This document shows positions 1-5,008 of a stretch of 5,008 nt of DNA, piece by piece. Position numbers and translations under genes: made by a program. The stretch's first letter is position 1. Every line of letters starts with the position of its first letter. The notes beneath the pieces were generated by a model that was given only the letters and a program-made list of their open reading frames with translations, ran no database searches and had not been told where the DNA came from. The DNA lies in NCBI GenBank assembly GCA_020844525.1, contig JAJGAH010000220.1:1-5008 (forward strand). The letters are read 5' to 3'. Origin of the DNA: Eubacterium sp. (GTDB lineage Bacteria > Bacillota > Clostridia > Lachnospirales > Lachnospiraceae).

Positions 1-864
1 TATGAACAGCTTCAGAATGGAGAGACTGATTTCAACACACTTCTCACCAGATTCTGCAAGTCAGCGGAGGAGGCAATTGCACATATGCCGGATATTGATG
101 TGAAGCCGCTTACGGATTACGACCAGATGAGGCAGACGCTTGCGATTCAGATGATCCCGACGGTAAAAAATCTGGAACTGCTGTCCGGCATTCCGCATAT
201 CCAGATGGCGGACTTATCTGCTGTATTCCGTTTTGTTGTCGGAAGGGACATGAGTGTCCTGGTCACAGACAGGATGCTGCGGGATTACGGAGTCACAGAA
301 TCCCAACTGAAGCACGATGCCCTGGAAAACGCGCCGAAGGCACATCCGGCACAGATCCGACCGCTTGCAACCGTGCTCGGCGGCATGATCGGTGATGCGG
401 GTATGGTTCCTGATGAAGAACCGGAACCTGATTCGTCCACGCTCTTCGTTGCTTCAACGCCCGAGGCTGTATACGGATCAGGTGTCATCGCCTATCCCAC
501 ATTCATGGAGCAGGCGGCAAAGAGAATGGGAGGAGATTTCTTTATCCTTCCTTCCTCCATTCATGAAGTGCTGCTGCTGAAGGATGACGGCAAGGTGGAT
601 TTCAGAGAACTGGAGGCAATGGTCAGCGAGATCAACAGGACGCAGGTGTCGCCGGAGGAAAGGCTTTCAGATTTCGTTTACCGCTACGATGCGAAAGAGA
701 GAGTTTTTGAGCGGGCAAGCCGTTATGAAGCAAGGACCAAGGTGGTTGTCAATGACCAGCATGAAAGACACTCGGTCCTCGCGGATCTCGAGAGCGGGAA
801 GAGGAAAGAAGCCAGAAGACCGGCAGACAGATCGCACCCTGTAAGAAAGGGGATGGCGTTATGA
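1..864 (+). CDS. DUF5688 family protein (5'-truncated)
   Basis: The reading frame is open from the first base of the window, so the true start lies upstream and the first in-window ATG (85) is probably internal. The 287 visible residues match the DUF5688 family as I know it from Clostridial mobile elements: a central DMSVLVTDRMLRDYGVT segment (about nt 247-297), then LFVAST, then the hallmark FILPSSIHEVLLL (about nt 541-579), an EAMVSEIN-TQVSPEE stretch and a closing LSDFVYRYD. The C-terminal 55 or so residues are basic and charged, ending in KRKEARRPADR, and look like a variable tail. No signal peptide or membrane segment is visible in the part present. The molecular function of DUF5688 is unknown to me. 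The stop overlaps the next start in ATGA (861-864), implying translational coupling into the small-protein/repA/parA operon. Family assignment is from remembered motifs, not a search. Confidence 0.85.
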   Translation, partial: YEQLQNGETDFNTLLTRFCKSAEEAIAHMPDIDVKPLTDYDQMRQTLAIQMIPTVKNLELLSGIPHIQMADLSAVFRFVVGRDMSVLVTDRMLRDYGVTESQLKHDALENAPKAHPAQIRPLATVLGGMIGDAGMVPDEEPEPDSSTLFVASTPEAVYGSGVIAYPTFMEQAAKRMGGDFFILPSSIHEVLLLKDDGKVDFRELEAMVSEINRTQVSPEERLSDFVYRYDAKERVFERASRYEARTKVVVNDQHERHSVLADLESGKRKEARRPADRSHPVRKGMAL

Positions 865-1061
865 TGCTGCGAGACAGATTTTCCGTGATGTGGCAGTATG
901 ATCCGGAGACGGGACGTCTCTCCAGGATGGTCATCAGAAGGAAGCCGTGCGTTTATACGCGCATGCCTTCCTGCGGAGACTGTCCTTACGGACGGTACGC
1001 TCCCTGCATCGGATTCTGCATGCGCAAGATCTTGCGTGAGGAGGAAGCGGAAGAGGAGTGA
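861..1061 (+). CDS. Small cysteine-rich protein of unknown function (66 aa)
   Basis: This is a 66-residue protein I do not recognise. It starts at ATG 861 (a second ATG follows at 864), with an AAAGGGG ribosome-binding site at 846-852 about 8 nt upstream. Five cysteines lie in the second half: C30, C38, C41, C49 and C53, spaced C-x7-C-x2-C-x7-C-x3-C and including CGDCP. Such spacing could bind zinc or an Fe-S cluster, but that is inference. The N-terminal half contains WQYDPETGRLSRMVIRRK, and the C-terminus is an acidic EEEAEEE tail. The tail codons also supply the purine-rich GAGGAGG that serves repA. The gene overlaps its upstream neighbour by ATGA and the downstream repA by GTGA (1058-1061). 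It is therefore very likely translated and coupled. No secretion signal is seen. Confidence 0.7.
   Translation: MMLRDRFSVMWQYDPETGRLSRMVIRRKPCVYTRMPSCGDCPYGRYAPCIGFCMRKILREEEAEEE
1038..1044 (+). promoter_or_regulatory. Ribosome-binding site supporting the GTG start of repA
   Basis: GAGGAGG lies 13 nt before the GTG at 1058, inside the 3' end of the small cysteine-rich gene. The spacing is long, so repA initiation may rely partly on ribosomes terminating at the overlapping TGA (1059-1061). The GTG start is preferred because the conserved RepA_N N-terminus (DYEYFS...FSFYRIPK) begins right after it, while the next in-frame ATG (codon 33) would delete part of that domain. Confidence 0.5.
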
Positions 1062-1993
1062 GGGACTATGAATATTTTTCCCTCTCTGAATCAGACAATT
1101 TTTCCTTTTACCGGATCCCCAAGAGGTTTATCCAGGATCCGGCATATGATGACATGTCCTTTGACGCCAAGTTCCTGTACGGGATCCTGCTGGACCGTCT
1201 GGAACTCTCCAGGAAGAATGACTGGGTGGATGAAAAAGGGCATGTCTTTTTGATTTTTCCTGTCCGCGAGGTGATGGAAACGGTCCGGTGCGGCGAAAAG
1301 AAGGCAATGCGCCTGCTGGCAGAACTGGAAGAAGCCCATCTGATCGAGCGGGTGAGAAGAAGAATGGGAAAACCGGATCTCATCTACCTGAAGAACTTCA
1401 CAAGAATCCGGTCCCCGACTTCCGCTTTCAGAGGAGGGACAGAGAAGGCAGTTAAAGAACTGCCGGAAACGCCGTTCCGTAACTGTCAAAAAGGCAGTTA
1501 TGAAACTTCCCGGAAGGCAGTTCCGGAACGGCCAAAAAGCGGGACAAATAATACTGATATAAAAGAGACTGATAAGAGTGAGACTGATATCAATCCTGTC
1601 TCATCTGCACAGGACGGATCGGATGGGATGGATGAACGAAACGCTTACAGGAGTTTTTTTCTGAAAGAAACAGGATTCTCATTTCTTGAAGAGGAGGAAC
1701 CGTATCAGAGAGAACTGCTTGAGGAGATCCTGGATCTTCTCGTGGACGTCTGCAGTACAGGAAAGCAGACTATTGTTGTCGCAGGGGATGAAAAGCCGTC
1801 GGCAGTTGTGAGGAGTCAGCTTATGAAGCTGGGACCGGATCACATCCGCTACGTGCTGAGTTCCCTTGAGGAAAATCCAACGCGGATAACGAATGTCCGG
1901 CAGTATCTCCTGGCGACGCTCTACAACGCGACGATGACGATGAATCACTATTATCAGGCAAGGTACAACAGCGATAAGGCAGGTGGAAAATGA
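1058..1993 (+). CDS. repA: Replication initiator protein A (RepA_N domain, DUF6017 C-terminus)
   Basis: This is a plasmid/ICE-type replication initiator of 311 residues that should bind the element's origin and recruit host replication proteins. Residues about 14-118 form the RepA_N winged-helix domain. Visible matches are FSFYRIPKRF, the AKFLYGILLDRLELSRKN-W-DE-G core (38-61), FPVREVME and CGEKKAMRLLAELEEAHLIERVR. Residues about 119-190 are a low-complexity linker, which at the DNA level carries four tandem 23-bp repeats and an AT-rich segment. Residues about 195-302 match DUF6017: KPSAVVRSQLMKLGPDHIRYVL, then ITNVRQYLLATLYNATMTMNHYY. Length and domain order are typical of initiators on Clostridial conjugative elements. 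It starts with GTG overlapping the previous stop, and its stop overlaps parA's start in ATGA. Family assignment is confident. Self-binding to the internal repeats is inferred from the known arrangement of some RepA_N plasmids. Confidence 0.93.
   Translation: MRDYEYFSLSESDNFSFYRIPKRFIQDPAYDDMSFDAKFLYGILLDRLELSRKNDWVDEKGHVFLIFPVREVMETVRCGEKKAMRLLAELEEAHLIERVRRRMGKPDLIYLKNFTRIRSPTSAFRGGTEKAVKELPETPFRNCQKGSYETSRKAVPERPKSGTNNTDIKETDKSETDINPVSSAQDGSDGMDERNAYRSFFLKETGFSFLEEEEPYQRELLEEILDLLVDVCSTGKQTIVVAGDEKPSAVVRSQLMKLGPDHIRYVLSSLEENPTRITNVRQYLLATLYNATMTMNHYYQARYNSDKAGGK
1447..1538 (+). repeat. Four tandem 23-bp imperfect-palindromic repeats (candidate iterons/oriV) inside repA
   Basis: Four contiguous 23-bp units start at 1447, 1470, 1493 and 1516. 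Each follows the plan GGCAGTT-N4-AACTGCC-N5. Left arms read GGCAGTT, CGCCGTT, GGCAGTT, GGCAGTT; right arms read AACTGCC, AACTGTC, AACTTCC, AACGGCC. The 5-nt tails alternate GGAAA, AAAAA, CGGAA, AAAAA, so units 1/3 and 2/4 resemble each other most. The period is about two helical turns, placing all sites on one face of the DNA. Because 23 is not divisible by three, successive units are translated in different frames (only units 1 and 4 share one: KAVKELPE, KAVPERPK). Conservation is therefore not at the protein level. Location in the variable linker of a RepA_N gene fits an origin bound by the initiator. The repeat is seen directly; origin function is inferred. Confidence 0.8.
1541..1590 (+). 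repeat. AT-rich 15-bp repeats next to the 23-bp array (candidate unwinding region)
   Basis: ACTGATA occurs three times at exact 15-nt steps (1553, 1568, 1583), encoding the pentad-like NTDIK, ETDKS, ETDIN. Positions 1541-1590 contain 16 G or C in 50 bases, clearly lower than the flanks. Lying directly after the tandem 23-bp units, it could serve as a duplex-unwinding element. However, 15 is a multiple of three and a Thr-Asp-rich stretch is common here in relatives, so protein-level repetition could explain it alone. Confidence 0.4.
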
Positions 1994-2814
1994 GCAGAGC
2001 AACGATCATAGCCTGTACGAACCAGAAGGGAGGAACAGGAAAAACGACGACATGTGAGAACCTGGGGATCGGGCTGGCAAACGAAGGAAAGAAGGTGCTG
2101 CTGGTCGATGCAGATCCGCAGGCAAGTCTCACGATCGCACTGGGATTTGACAGACCTGACAGGCTCCCGGTTACGCTCTCCGGTCTTCTGGAGAGGACAG
2201 CGGCGGAAGAAGAGATTTCGGCAGGGGAAGGAATCCTGCATCACGCGGAGGGCATCGATCTGGTGCCCTCCGATATTTCTCTCTCGGGACTGGAGGTGTC
2301 CCTGGTAAATGAGATGAGCCGGGAGACGGTCCTTCGGAGATACCTCGGAACGGTGAAGCGGAAGTACGATTTTATCCTGATCGACGGGATGCCGTCGCTC
2401 GGCATGCTGACCATCAACACACTAGCGGCAGCCGATAAGGTGATCGTCCCCGTGCAGGCCCAGTACCTGCCGGCAAAGGGGCTTGAACAGCTCCTGCACA
2501 CCGTGAGCCGGGTGAAGCATCAGATCAATCCGGGGCTGAAGATAGGCGGCGTGCTGCTTACCATGACGGACAGCCGGACAAATCTCTCCCGCGAGATCAG
2601 TACACTGATCCGGGATACGTATGGCGGAAAAATCAAAGTGTTTGATACGGAGATCCCGAGATCAGTCCGCGCGGCGGAGATCAGCTCTGAGGGCGTGAGC
2701 ATCTTCAGGCATGACCCGAACGGAAAAGTGGCAGAGGCGTACAGAAGCCTCACAAAAGAAGTCCTTGCCCAGGCGGCAAGGGAGAAACGAAGAAAACTGG
2801 AACAAAGCTTATAA
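1990..2814 (+). CDS. parA: ParA/Soj-family partition ATPase
   Basis: This is a 274-residue cytosolic P-loop ATPase that should partition or stabilise the element by ATP-dependent, non-specific DNA binding. The deviant Walker A motif KGGTGKT is at residues 13-19, with the signature Lys (K13) of the ParA/MinD class. Switch I/Walker A' is VDADPQAS (39-46). Walker B is DFILIDGMPSLGMLTIN (127-143), with Gly where many relatives have Cys. VPVQAQYLPAKGLEQLL (153-169), FDTEIPRSVRAAE and SIFRHDPNGKVAEAY complete the family pattern. There is no N-terminal helix-turn-helix extension, so it belongs to the short Soj/ParA type and would not autoregulate through its own HTH. The start overlaps repA's stop in ATGA, with AGGTGG at 1981-1986 only 3 nt upstream. 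No recognisable ParB follows in the window. The sequence closely resembles ParA proteins I know from Clostridial ICEs. Confidence 0.94.
   Translation: MSRATIIACTNQKGGTGKTTTCENLGIGLANEGKKVLLVDADPQASLTIALGFDRPDRLPVTLSGLLERTAAEEEISAGEGILHHAEGIDLVPSDISLSGLEVSLVNEMSRETVLRRYLGTVKRKYDFILIDGMPSLGMLTINTLAAADKVIVPVQAQYLPAKGLEQLLHTVSRVKHQINPGLKIGGVLLTMTDSRTNLSREISTLIRDTYGGKIKVFDTEIPRSVRAAEISSEGVSIFRHDPNGKVAEAYRSLTKEVLAQAAREKRRKLEQSL
2246..2272. repeat. Perfect 9-bp inverted repeat within parA
   Basis: CGGAGGGCA (2246-2254) and TGCCCTCCG (2264-2272) are exact reverse complements separated by 9 nt, so their centres lie 18 bp apart. It falls in codons for AEGIDLVPSD, a segment conserved in ParA proteins, so coding constraint may account for part of it. 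It could be a dimeric protein-binding site (operator or partition site) or an mRNA hairpin. Nothing else in the sequence decides between these. Confidence 0.35.
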
Positions 2815-2817
2815 GGC

Positions 2818-2824
2818 GAGGAGG
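2818..2824 (+). promoter_or_regulatory. Strong ribosome-binding site for the 129-aa gene
   Basis: GAGGAGG sits 8 nt before ATG 2833, near-ideal spacing, in the short gap after the parA stop. It fixes the start of the downstream gene. It also shows that this gene, unlike the overlapping genes before it, can initiate independently. Confidence 0.7.
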
Positions 2825-2832
2825 AAACACAA

Positions 2833-3222
2833 ATGACAGCAGACAGATTAGAGAGCTATGTAGATGATTTTGAGAAAATGTGGAGAAAGGCATATCCGCC
2901 AACAGAAAACGGGAGGAATATCAATACCTTCCTTTGGGATTACCTGAACGAAGACTGGAAAAAGCATCTCGATGAAGAGCTGGAAGAGGAGGAGCCGGAG
3001 GATGACATGGGCGAAGCGTCATCCTTTCTGAAGAAGGGAGGAAAGGTGCGCGTGCTCATTAACGCGGCGCAGGCGAGTCCGGAGGAGATCGGTTTTGTCG
3101 TGCACCTGCTTCTCGGTATGGGCGAGAAGTTTTGTGTCGGGACGACCGATGGCCACGGCAATGAGCTGGAGGACTGCAGCGGGTGTCCGAAATCCCAGTG
3201 CAGGGTGAAGATTCTGGTCTGA
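2833..3222 (+). CDS. Hypothetical acidic protein with C-terminal cysteine cluster (129 aa)
   Basis: I do not recognise this 129-residue protein. The N-terminal half is probably helical and strongly acidic: MTADRLESYVDDFEKMWRK, a WDYLNEDWKKH segment, then a run of Glu/Asp around residues 47-58. From about residue 62 a more globular part follows, with KVRVLINAAQASPEEIGFVVHLLLGMGEKFCVGT, and it ends in a cysteine cluster (C101, C115, C118, C123; DCSGCPKSQCRV). The CxxCP motif echoes the one in the 66-residue protein upstream of repA and may bind a metal, which is inference. There is no signal peptide or membrane span. It lies 18 nt after parA and is the last gene before the terminator, so it is co-transcribed with repA and parA. 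Its position where a parB could be expected makes a partition partner conceivable, but it shows no ParB motif or obvious helix-turn-helix. Confidence 0.75.
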   Translation: MTADRLESYVDDFEKMWRKAYPPTENGRNINTFLWDYLNEDWKKHLDEELEEEEPEDDMGEASSFLKKGGKVRVLINAAQASPEEIGFVVHLLLGMGEKFCVGTTDGHGNELEDCSGCPKSQCRVKILV

Positions 3223-3238
3223 AGAGGAGGCGGTGAAA

Positions 3239-3258
3239 GCGGTCCCGGAAGGGGCCGC
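3239..3258 (+). other. GNRA-capped hairpin downstream of the repA-parA operon
   Basis: GCGGTCCC (3239-3246) pairs with GGGGCCGC (3251-3258) through eight pairs including one G-U wobble, closed by the tetraloop GGAA, which fits the stable GNRA class. No T-run follows, so it is not itself an intrinsic terminator. It lies between the last operon stop and the true terminator and may protect the mRNA 3' end or form part of a leader for the next gene. Confidence 0.45.
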
Positions 3259-3288
3259 GCAGTATGAACAGGATACGTGATTCTGACG

Positions 3289-3321
3289 CAGTCGTGTACG
3301 CATGTATACGGCTGTTTTTTT
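3289..3321 (+). terminator. Rho-independent terminator ending the repA-parA operon
   Basis: An 11-pair stem is formed by CAGTCGTGTAC (3289-3299) and GTATACGGCTG (3304-3314), with two G-U wobbles and a GCAT loop. It is followed immediately by seven T residues (3315-3321). This is a textbook intrinsic terminator on the + strand. It separates the replication/partition operon from the surface-protein gene starting at 3344, only 22 nt later, leaving little room for a separate downstream promoter. Confidence 0.85.
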
Positions 3322-3330
3322 ATATTTCAG

Positions 3331-3340
3331 AAAGGATGAG
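3331..3340 (+). promoter_or_regulatory. Ribosome-binding site for the surface-protein gene
   Basis: AAAGGATGAG includes a GGA core (3334-3336) 7 nt before ATG 3344. It fixes the start, immediately after which comes a good signal peptide. The purine block lies just beyond the terminator's T-run. Confidence 0.55.
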
Positions 3341-3343
3341 ATT

Positions 3344-5008
3344 ATGAGAGAGAATTACAACAGAGTTCTTGTTCTGGCGCTCGCAGCCCTCACGCTGCTG
3401 TCGTGCGGAAGCAATGCGGTTCCCGCATTTGCGGCAGACAGCGGTGAATCGGTGAAAGCGTCAAGTACGCAGGATACAGCTGATGTGCCCGCGTCCCTTT
3501 CCATCTGTATTCCGGAGGAAGGCGGAAGCGTAACCGTCACAGATGCTGCAGGTACACAGACAGTAAAAAGAGCAGACGAAGATATCACCATTACAGACAG
3601 CGCCGGATCCGTGACGAAGGGATCCATTGATGATGACGGATACTGTATGGTGCTTTCCGGGAAGGCGGGAGACAGCGTAACCATTCAGGCGGCCGCGGAG
3701 CCCGGATATGAGATTTCCGCAGCGGAGATGCTGACAGACGGCAGCCGTTCTTCCGTTCCTGTTGAGGATCCGGCGAAGACAGGGAGGTCATTCGTTCTCG
3801 GAAAGAAGAATGTCTACAGTGTAAGGTTTGTAAAGAAAGCGGTAGAGAAGGCAGCGGAGAAGAAGGCGGAGACGATCACTTCCTCTTCGGAAACCGCATC
3901 CGCGAAGAGCGGGGAAAGCCATGCAGCCGGAAGTGAGGGTACCGCAGCCGGCAATTCGGAAGCCGGTCACCAGAATGAGCAGGATCCGGTTATGAGCGGC
4001 GAGACAGCCGGTCATTCCTGGTATGTGAATCAGGCTGGCGATGTCGTCATGGATGACGGCACGGTCTATCATCCGGTTTATCCGTCTGCCGAGGCAGTTG
4101 CAGAGCGGGAAAAAACAGACAGCACACAGCCGATGAGACGCATGGCGCCCAGAAGAGCAGCAGCTGCTCCTTCCCAGGTACCGGCATCCTACAGCGGCAC
4201 ATGTTCCGTGATATGGAGAAACAACGGATCAAATTCAAACACATTTGGACTTTCCAGATTCACCGGCGTGCCGGCAGGTGCGATTTCCGGTCTTGGAACG
4301 GTATACCTTTCCTGTGCGAACCACACAGCAGCGGCACCGGAGATTGGCATGAACTGTTCCTACAAAGCGACTCTGCAGAGCTGGAACGCGGCGACAGGAA
4401 CAGCGACCTATTCCATGTATGTGACGCCTCCGGGAGCTACCGACGGCGTGACCCGGAATGATAAGGGCCTGATCGGCTACCAGCACATGAAAGGCATTGT
4501 AACGCTGACCTTCAAGACTAACGGAAAGTTATCAGTCCGCAAGGTTTCCAGCGATACCAAAGCGCCGATGGGAAACGGCTACTACAGCTATCAGGGATGC
4601 CAGTACACGGTTTATTCGGACAGTGCATGCACAAAAGCGGTGGCTGCGATGAATATAGGAGCGGATGGCAAATCCGATGAGAAGGAGCTTTCCTCCGGCA
4701 CCTATTACCTGAAGGAGACGGCAGTCGGAAACGGCATGGACTGGAACAGGGAGGTAAAGCAGTTTTCCATCGCAAGCGGAGAGTACAAGGAGATCACCAT
4801 GTCTGATCCGGTCAAGCTGACAAAGATCGCGGTTCAGAAGGTATCTGCCAATCCGGAAATGACCGACGGAAACAGTGAGTATTCCTTTAAGGGTGCCGTG
4901 TACGGCGTCTATAAGAACAAAACAGACAGGACCCCGATCACGAAGATCACTCTGAATGAGAAGGGATACGGGGAGTCTTCCGCATGCCTGTATATCAACG
5001 AGACCTAT
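3344..5008 (+). CDS. Secreted SpaA/CnaB-type surface protein (3' end beyond the window)
   Basis: This open frame runs off the right edge (at least 555 residues). It starts with a Sec signal: basic/polar MRENYNR, hydrophobic VLVLALAALTLLS, then a likely signal peptidase I site AFA|A after residue 30. A lipobox-like LLSC (Cys 21) also occurs. Residues about 31-163 are beta-rich (GGSVTVT; GDSVTIQAAAEPGYEI). Residues about 164-270 form an Ala/Glu/Lys/Ser-rich linker. Residues about 280-393 hold C287, C324 and C338 (YLSCANHTAAAPEIGMNCSY). Two CnaB-like domains follow. The first begins KLSVRK (395-400) and has YYLKET (E458), with K400 and E458 as candidate isopeptide partners. The second begins near K499 (VQKVS), with FKGAVYGVYKN. 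Such proteins sit on the cell wall as adhesins or pilin-like stalks, often encoded on conjugative elements. The C-terminal anchor (LPxTG or membrane span) is not visible. Confidence 0.82.
   Translation, partial: MRENYNRVLVLALAALTLLSCGSNAVPAFAADSGESVKASSTQDTADVPASLSICIPEEGGSVTVTDAAGTQTVKRADEDITITDSAGSVTKGSIDDDGYCMVLSGKAGDSVTIQAAAEPGYEISAAEMLTDGSRSSVPVEDPAKTGRSFVLGKKNVYSVRFVKKAVEKAAEKKAETITSSSETASAKSGESHAAGSEGTAAGNSEAGHQNEQDPVMSGETAGHSWYVNQAGDVVMDDGTVYHPVYPSAEAVAEREKTDSTQPMRRMAPRRAAAAPSQVPASYSGTCSVIWRNNGSNSNTFGLSRFTGVPAGAISGLGTVYLSCANHTAAAPEIGMNCSYKATLQSWNAATGTATYSMYVTPPGATDGVTRNDKGLIGYQHMKGIVTLTFKTNGKLSVRKVSSDTKAPMGNGYYSYQGCQYTVYSDSACTKAVAAMNIGADGKSDEKELSSGTYYLKETAVGNGMDWNREVKQFSIASGEYKEITMSDPVKLTKIAVQKVSANPEMTDGNSEYSFKGAVYGVYKNKTDRTPITKITLNEKGYGESSACLYINETY

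Noticed and set aside
392..844. Plus-strand ORFs at 392-580 and 584-844 in another frame of the DUF5688 gene.
   Set aside because: The overlapping DUF5688 frame has clear family motifs throughout; these are alternative-frame shadows.
1091..1489. A 132-codon minus-strand ORF opposite repA (also 1108-1383, 1679-2002 and 1821-2132 on the minus strand).
   Set aside because: They lie antisense to confidently identified repA and parA, have no recognisable domain, and arise from the codon bias of the sense genes.
3233..3280. A 15-codon ORF starting with GTG after AGAGGAGG, downstream of the 129-aa gene.
   Set aside because: The spacing from AGGAGG to GTG is only 2 nt, the peptide is very short and no motif is visible; the same bases are better explained by the GNRA hairpin.
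3281..3326. Possible promoter for the surface-protein gene (CTGACG then TATACG with 16-nt spacing, or TATATT at 3321-3326).
   Set aside because: The boxes match consensus poorly or lack a partner -35, and they overlap the terminator stem or T-run, so the resemblance is probably incidental.
3834..4020. Repeated GCAGCCGG/GAAGCCGGTCA-like words and an AAG/GAG-rich tract, considered as a DNA repeat.
   Set aside because: Spacing is irregular and the words encode a low-complexity Ala/Gly/Lys/Glu linker, so protein composition explains them.
3355..4244. Minus-strand ORFs of 65-109 codons opposite the surface-protein gene (3355-3684, 3591-3791, 3788-4072, 4047-4244).
   Set aside because: They overlap a continuous sense frame with signal peptide and CnaB domains; their translations are Ser/Pro/Arg-rich shadows without family resemblance.
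4201..4461. An 86-codon plus-strand ORF inside the surface-protein gene.
   Set aside because: It is out of frame with the gene that runs unbroken to the window end, with no ribosome-binding site or motif.

Overview
The window looks like part of an integrative conjugative element or conjugative plasmid from a gut-type Firmicute (Clostridia, probably Lachnospiraceae-like). The grounds are a RepA_N/DUF6017 replication initiator, a ParA closely resembling those carried on Clostridial conjugative elements, a DUF5688 protein and a large secreted CnaB/SpaA-like surface protein. Base composition is moderate (about half G+C by eye), ribosome-binding sites are strong AGGAGG types, and every supported gene is on the + strand. 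No integrase, relaxase or T4SS gene falls inside the window, so ICE versus plasmid cannot be decided here.

Layout: positions 1-3222 form one tightly packed operon. It holds a 5'-truncated DUF5688 gene (1-864), a 66-residue cysteine-rich protein (861-1061), repA with a GTG start (1058-1993), parA (1990-2814) and a 129-residue acidic protein with a C-terminal cysteine cluster (2833-3222). The first four genes are joined by three successive four-base stop/start overlaps (ATGA, GTGA, ATGA), so their translation is probably coupled. The operon is followed by a GNRA-capped hairpin and a strong rho-independent terminator (3289-3321). A secreted surface protein gene then begins at 3344 and runs off the right edge (at least 555 residues: signal peptide, beta-rich N-terminus, Ala/Glu/Lys/Ser-rich linker, Cys-containing domain, two CnaB-like domains). 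No stretch over 300 bases lacks a gene; the only sizeable gap is 3223-3343.

The most notable non-annotated structure lies inside repA. Positions 1447-1538 are four tandem 23-bp units, each an imperfect palindrome (GGCAGTT-N4-AACTGCC-N5). Because 23 is not a multiple of three, successive units are read in different frames, so the repeat is held at the DNA level. An AT-rich stretch with 15-bp repeats follows (1541-1590). This fits an iteron-type replication origin embedded in the variable central part of a RepA_N gene, as described for some RepA_N plasmids of Gram-positive bacteria. RepA would bind the array, ParA would segregate the copies, and the small cysteine proteins and DUF5688 protein are co-expressed with unknown roles.
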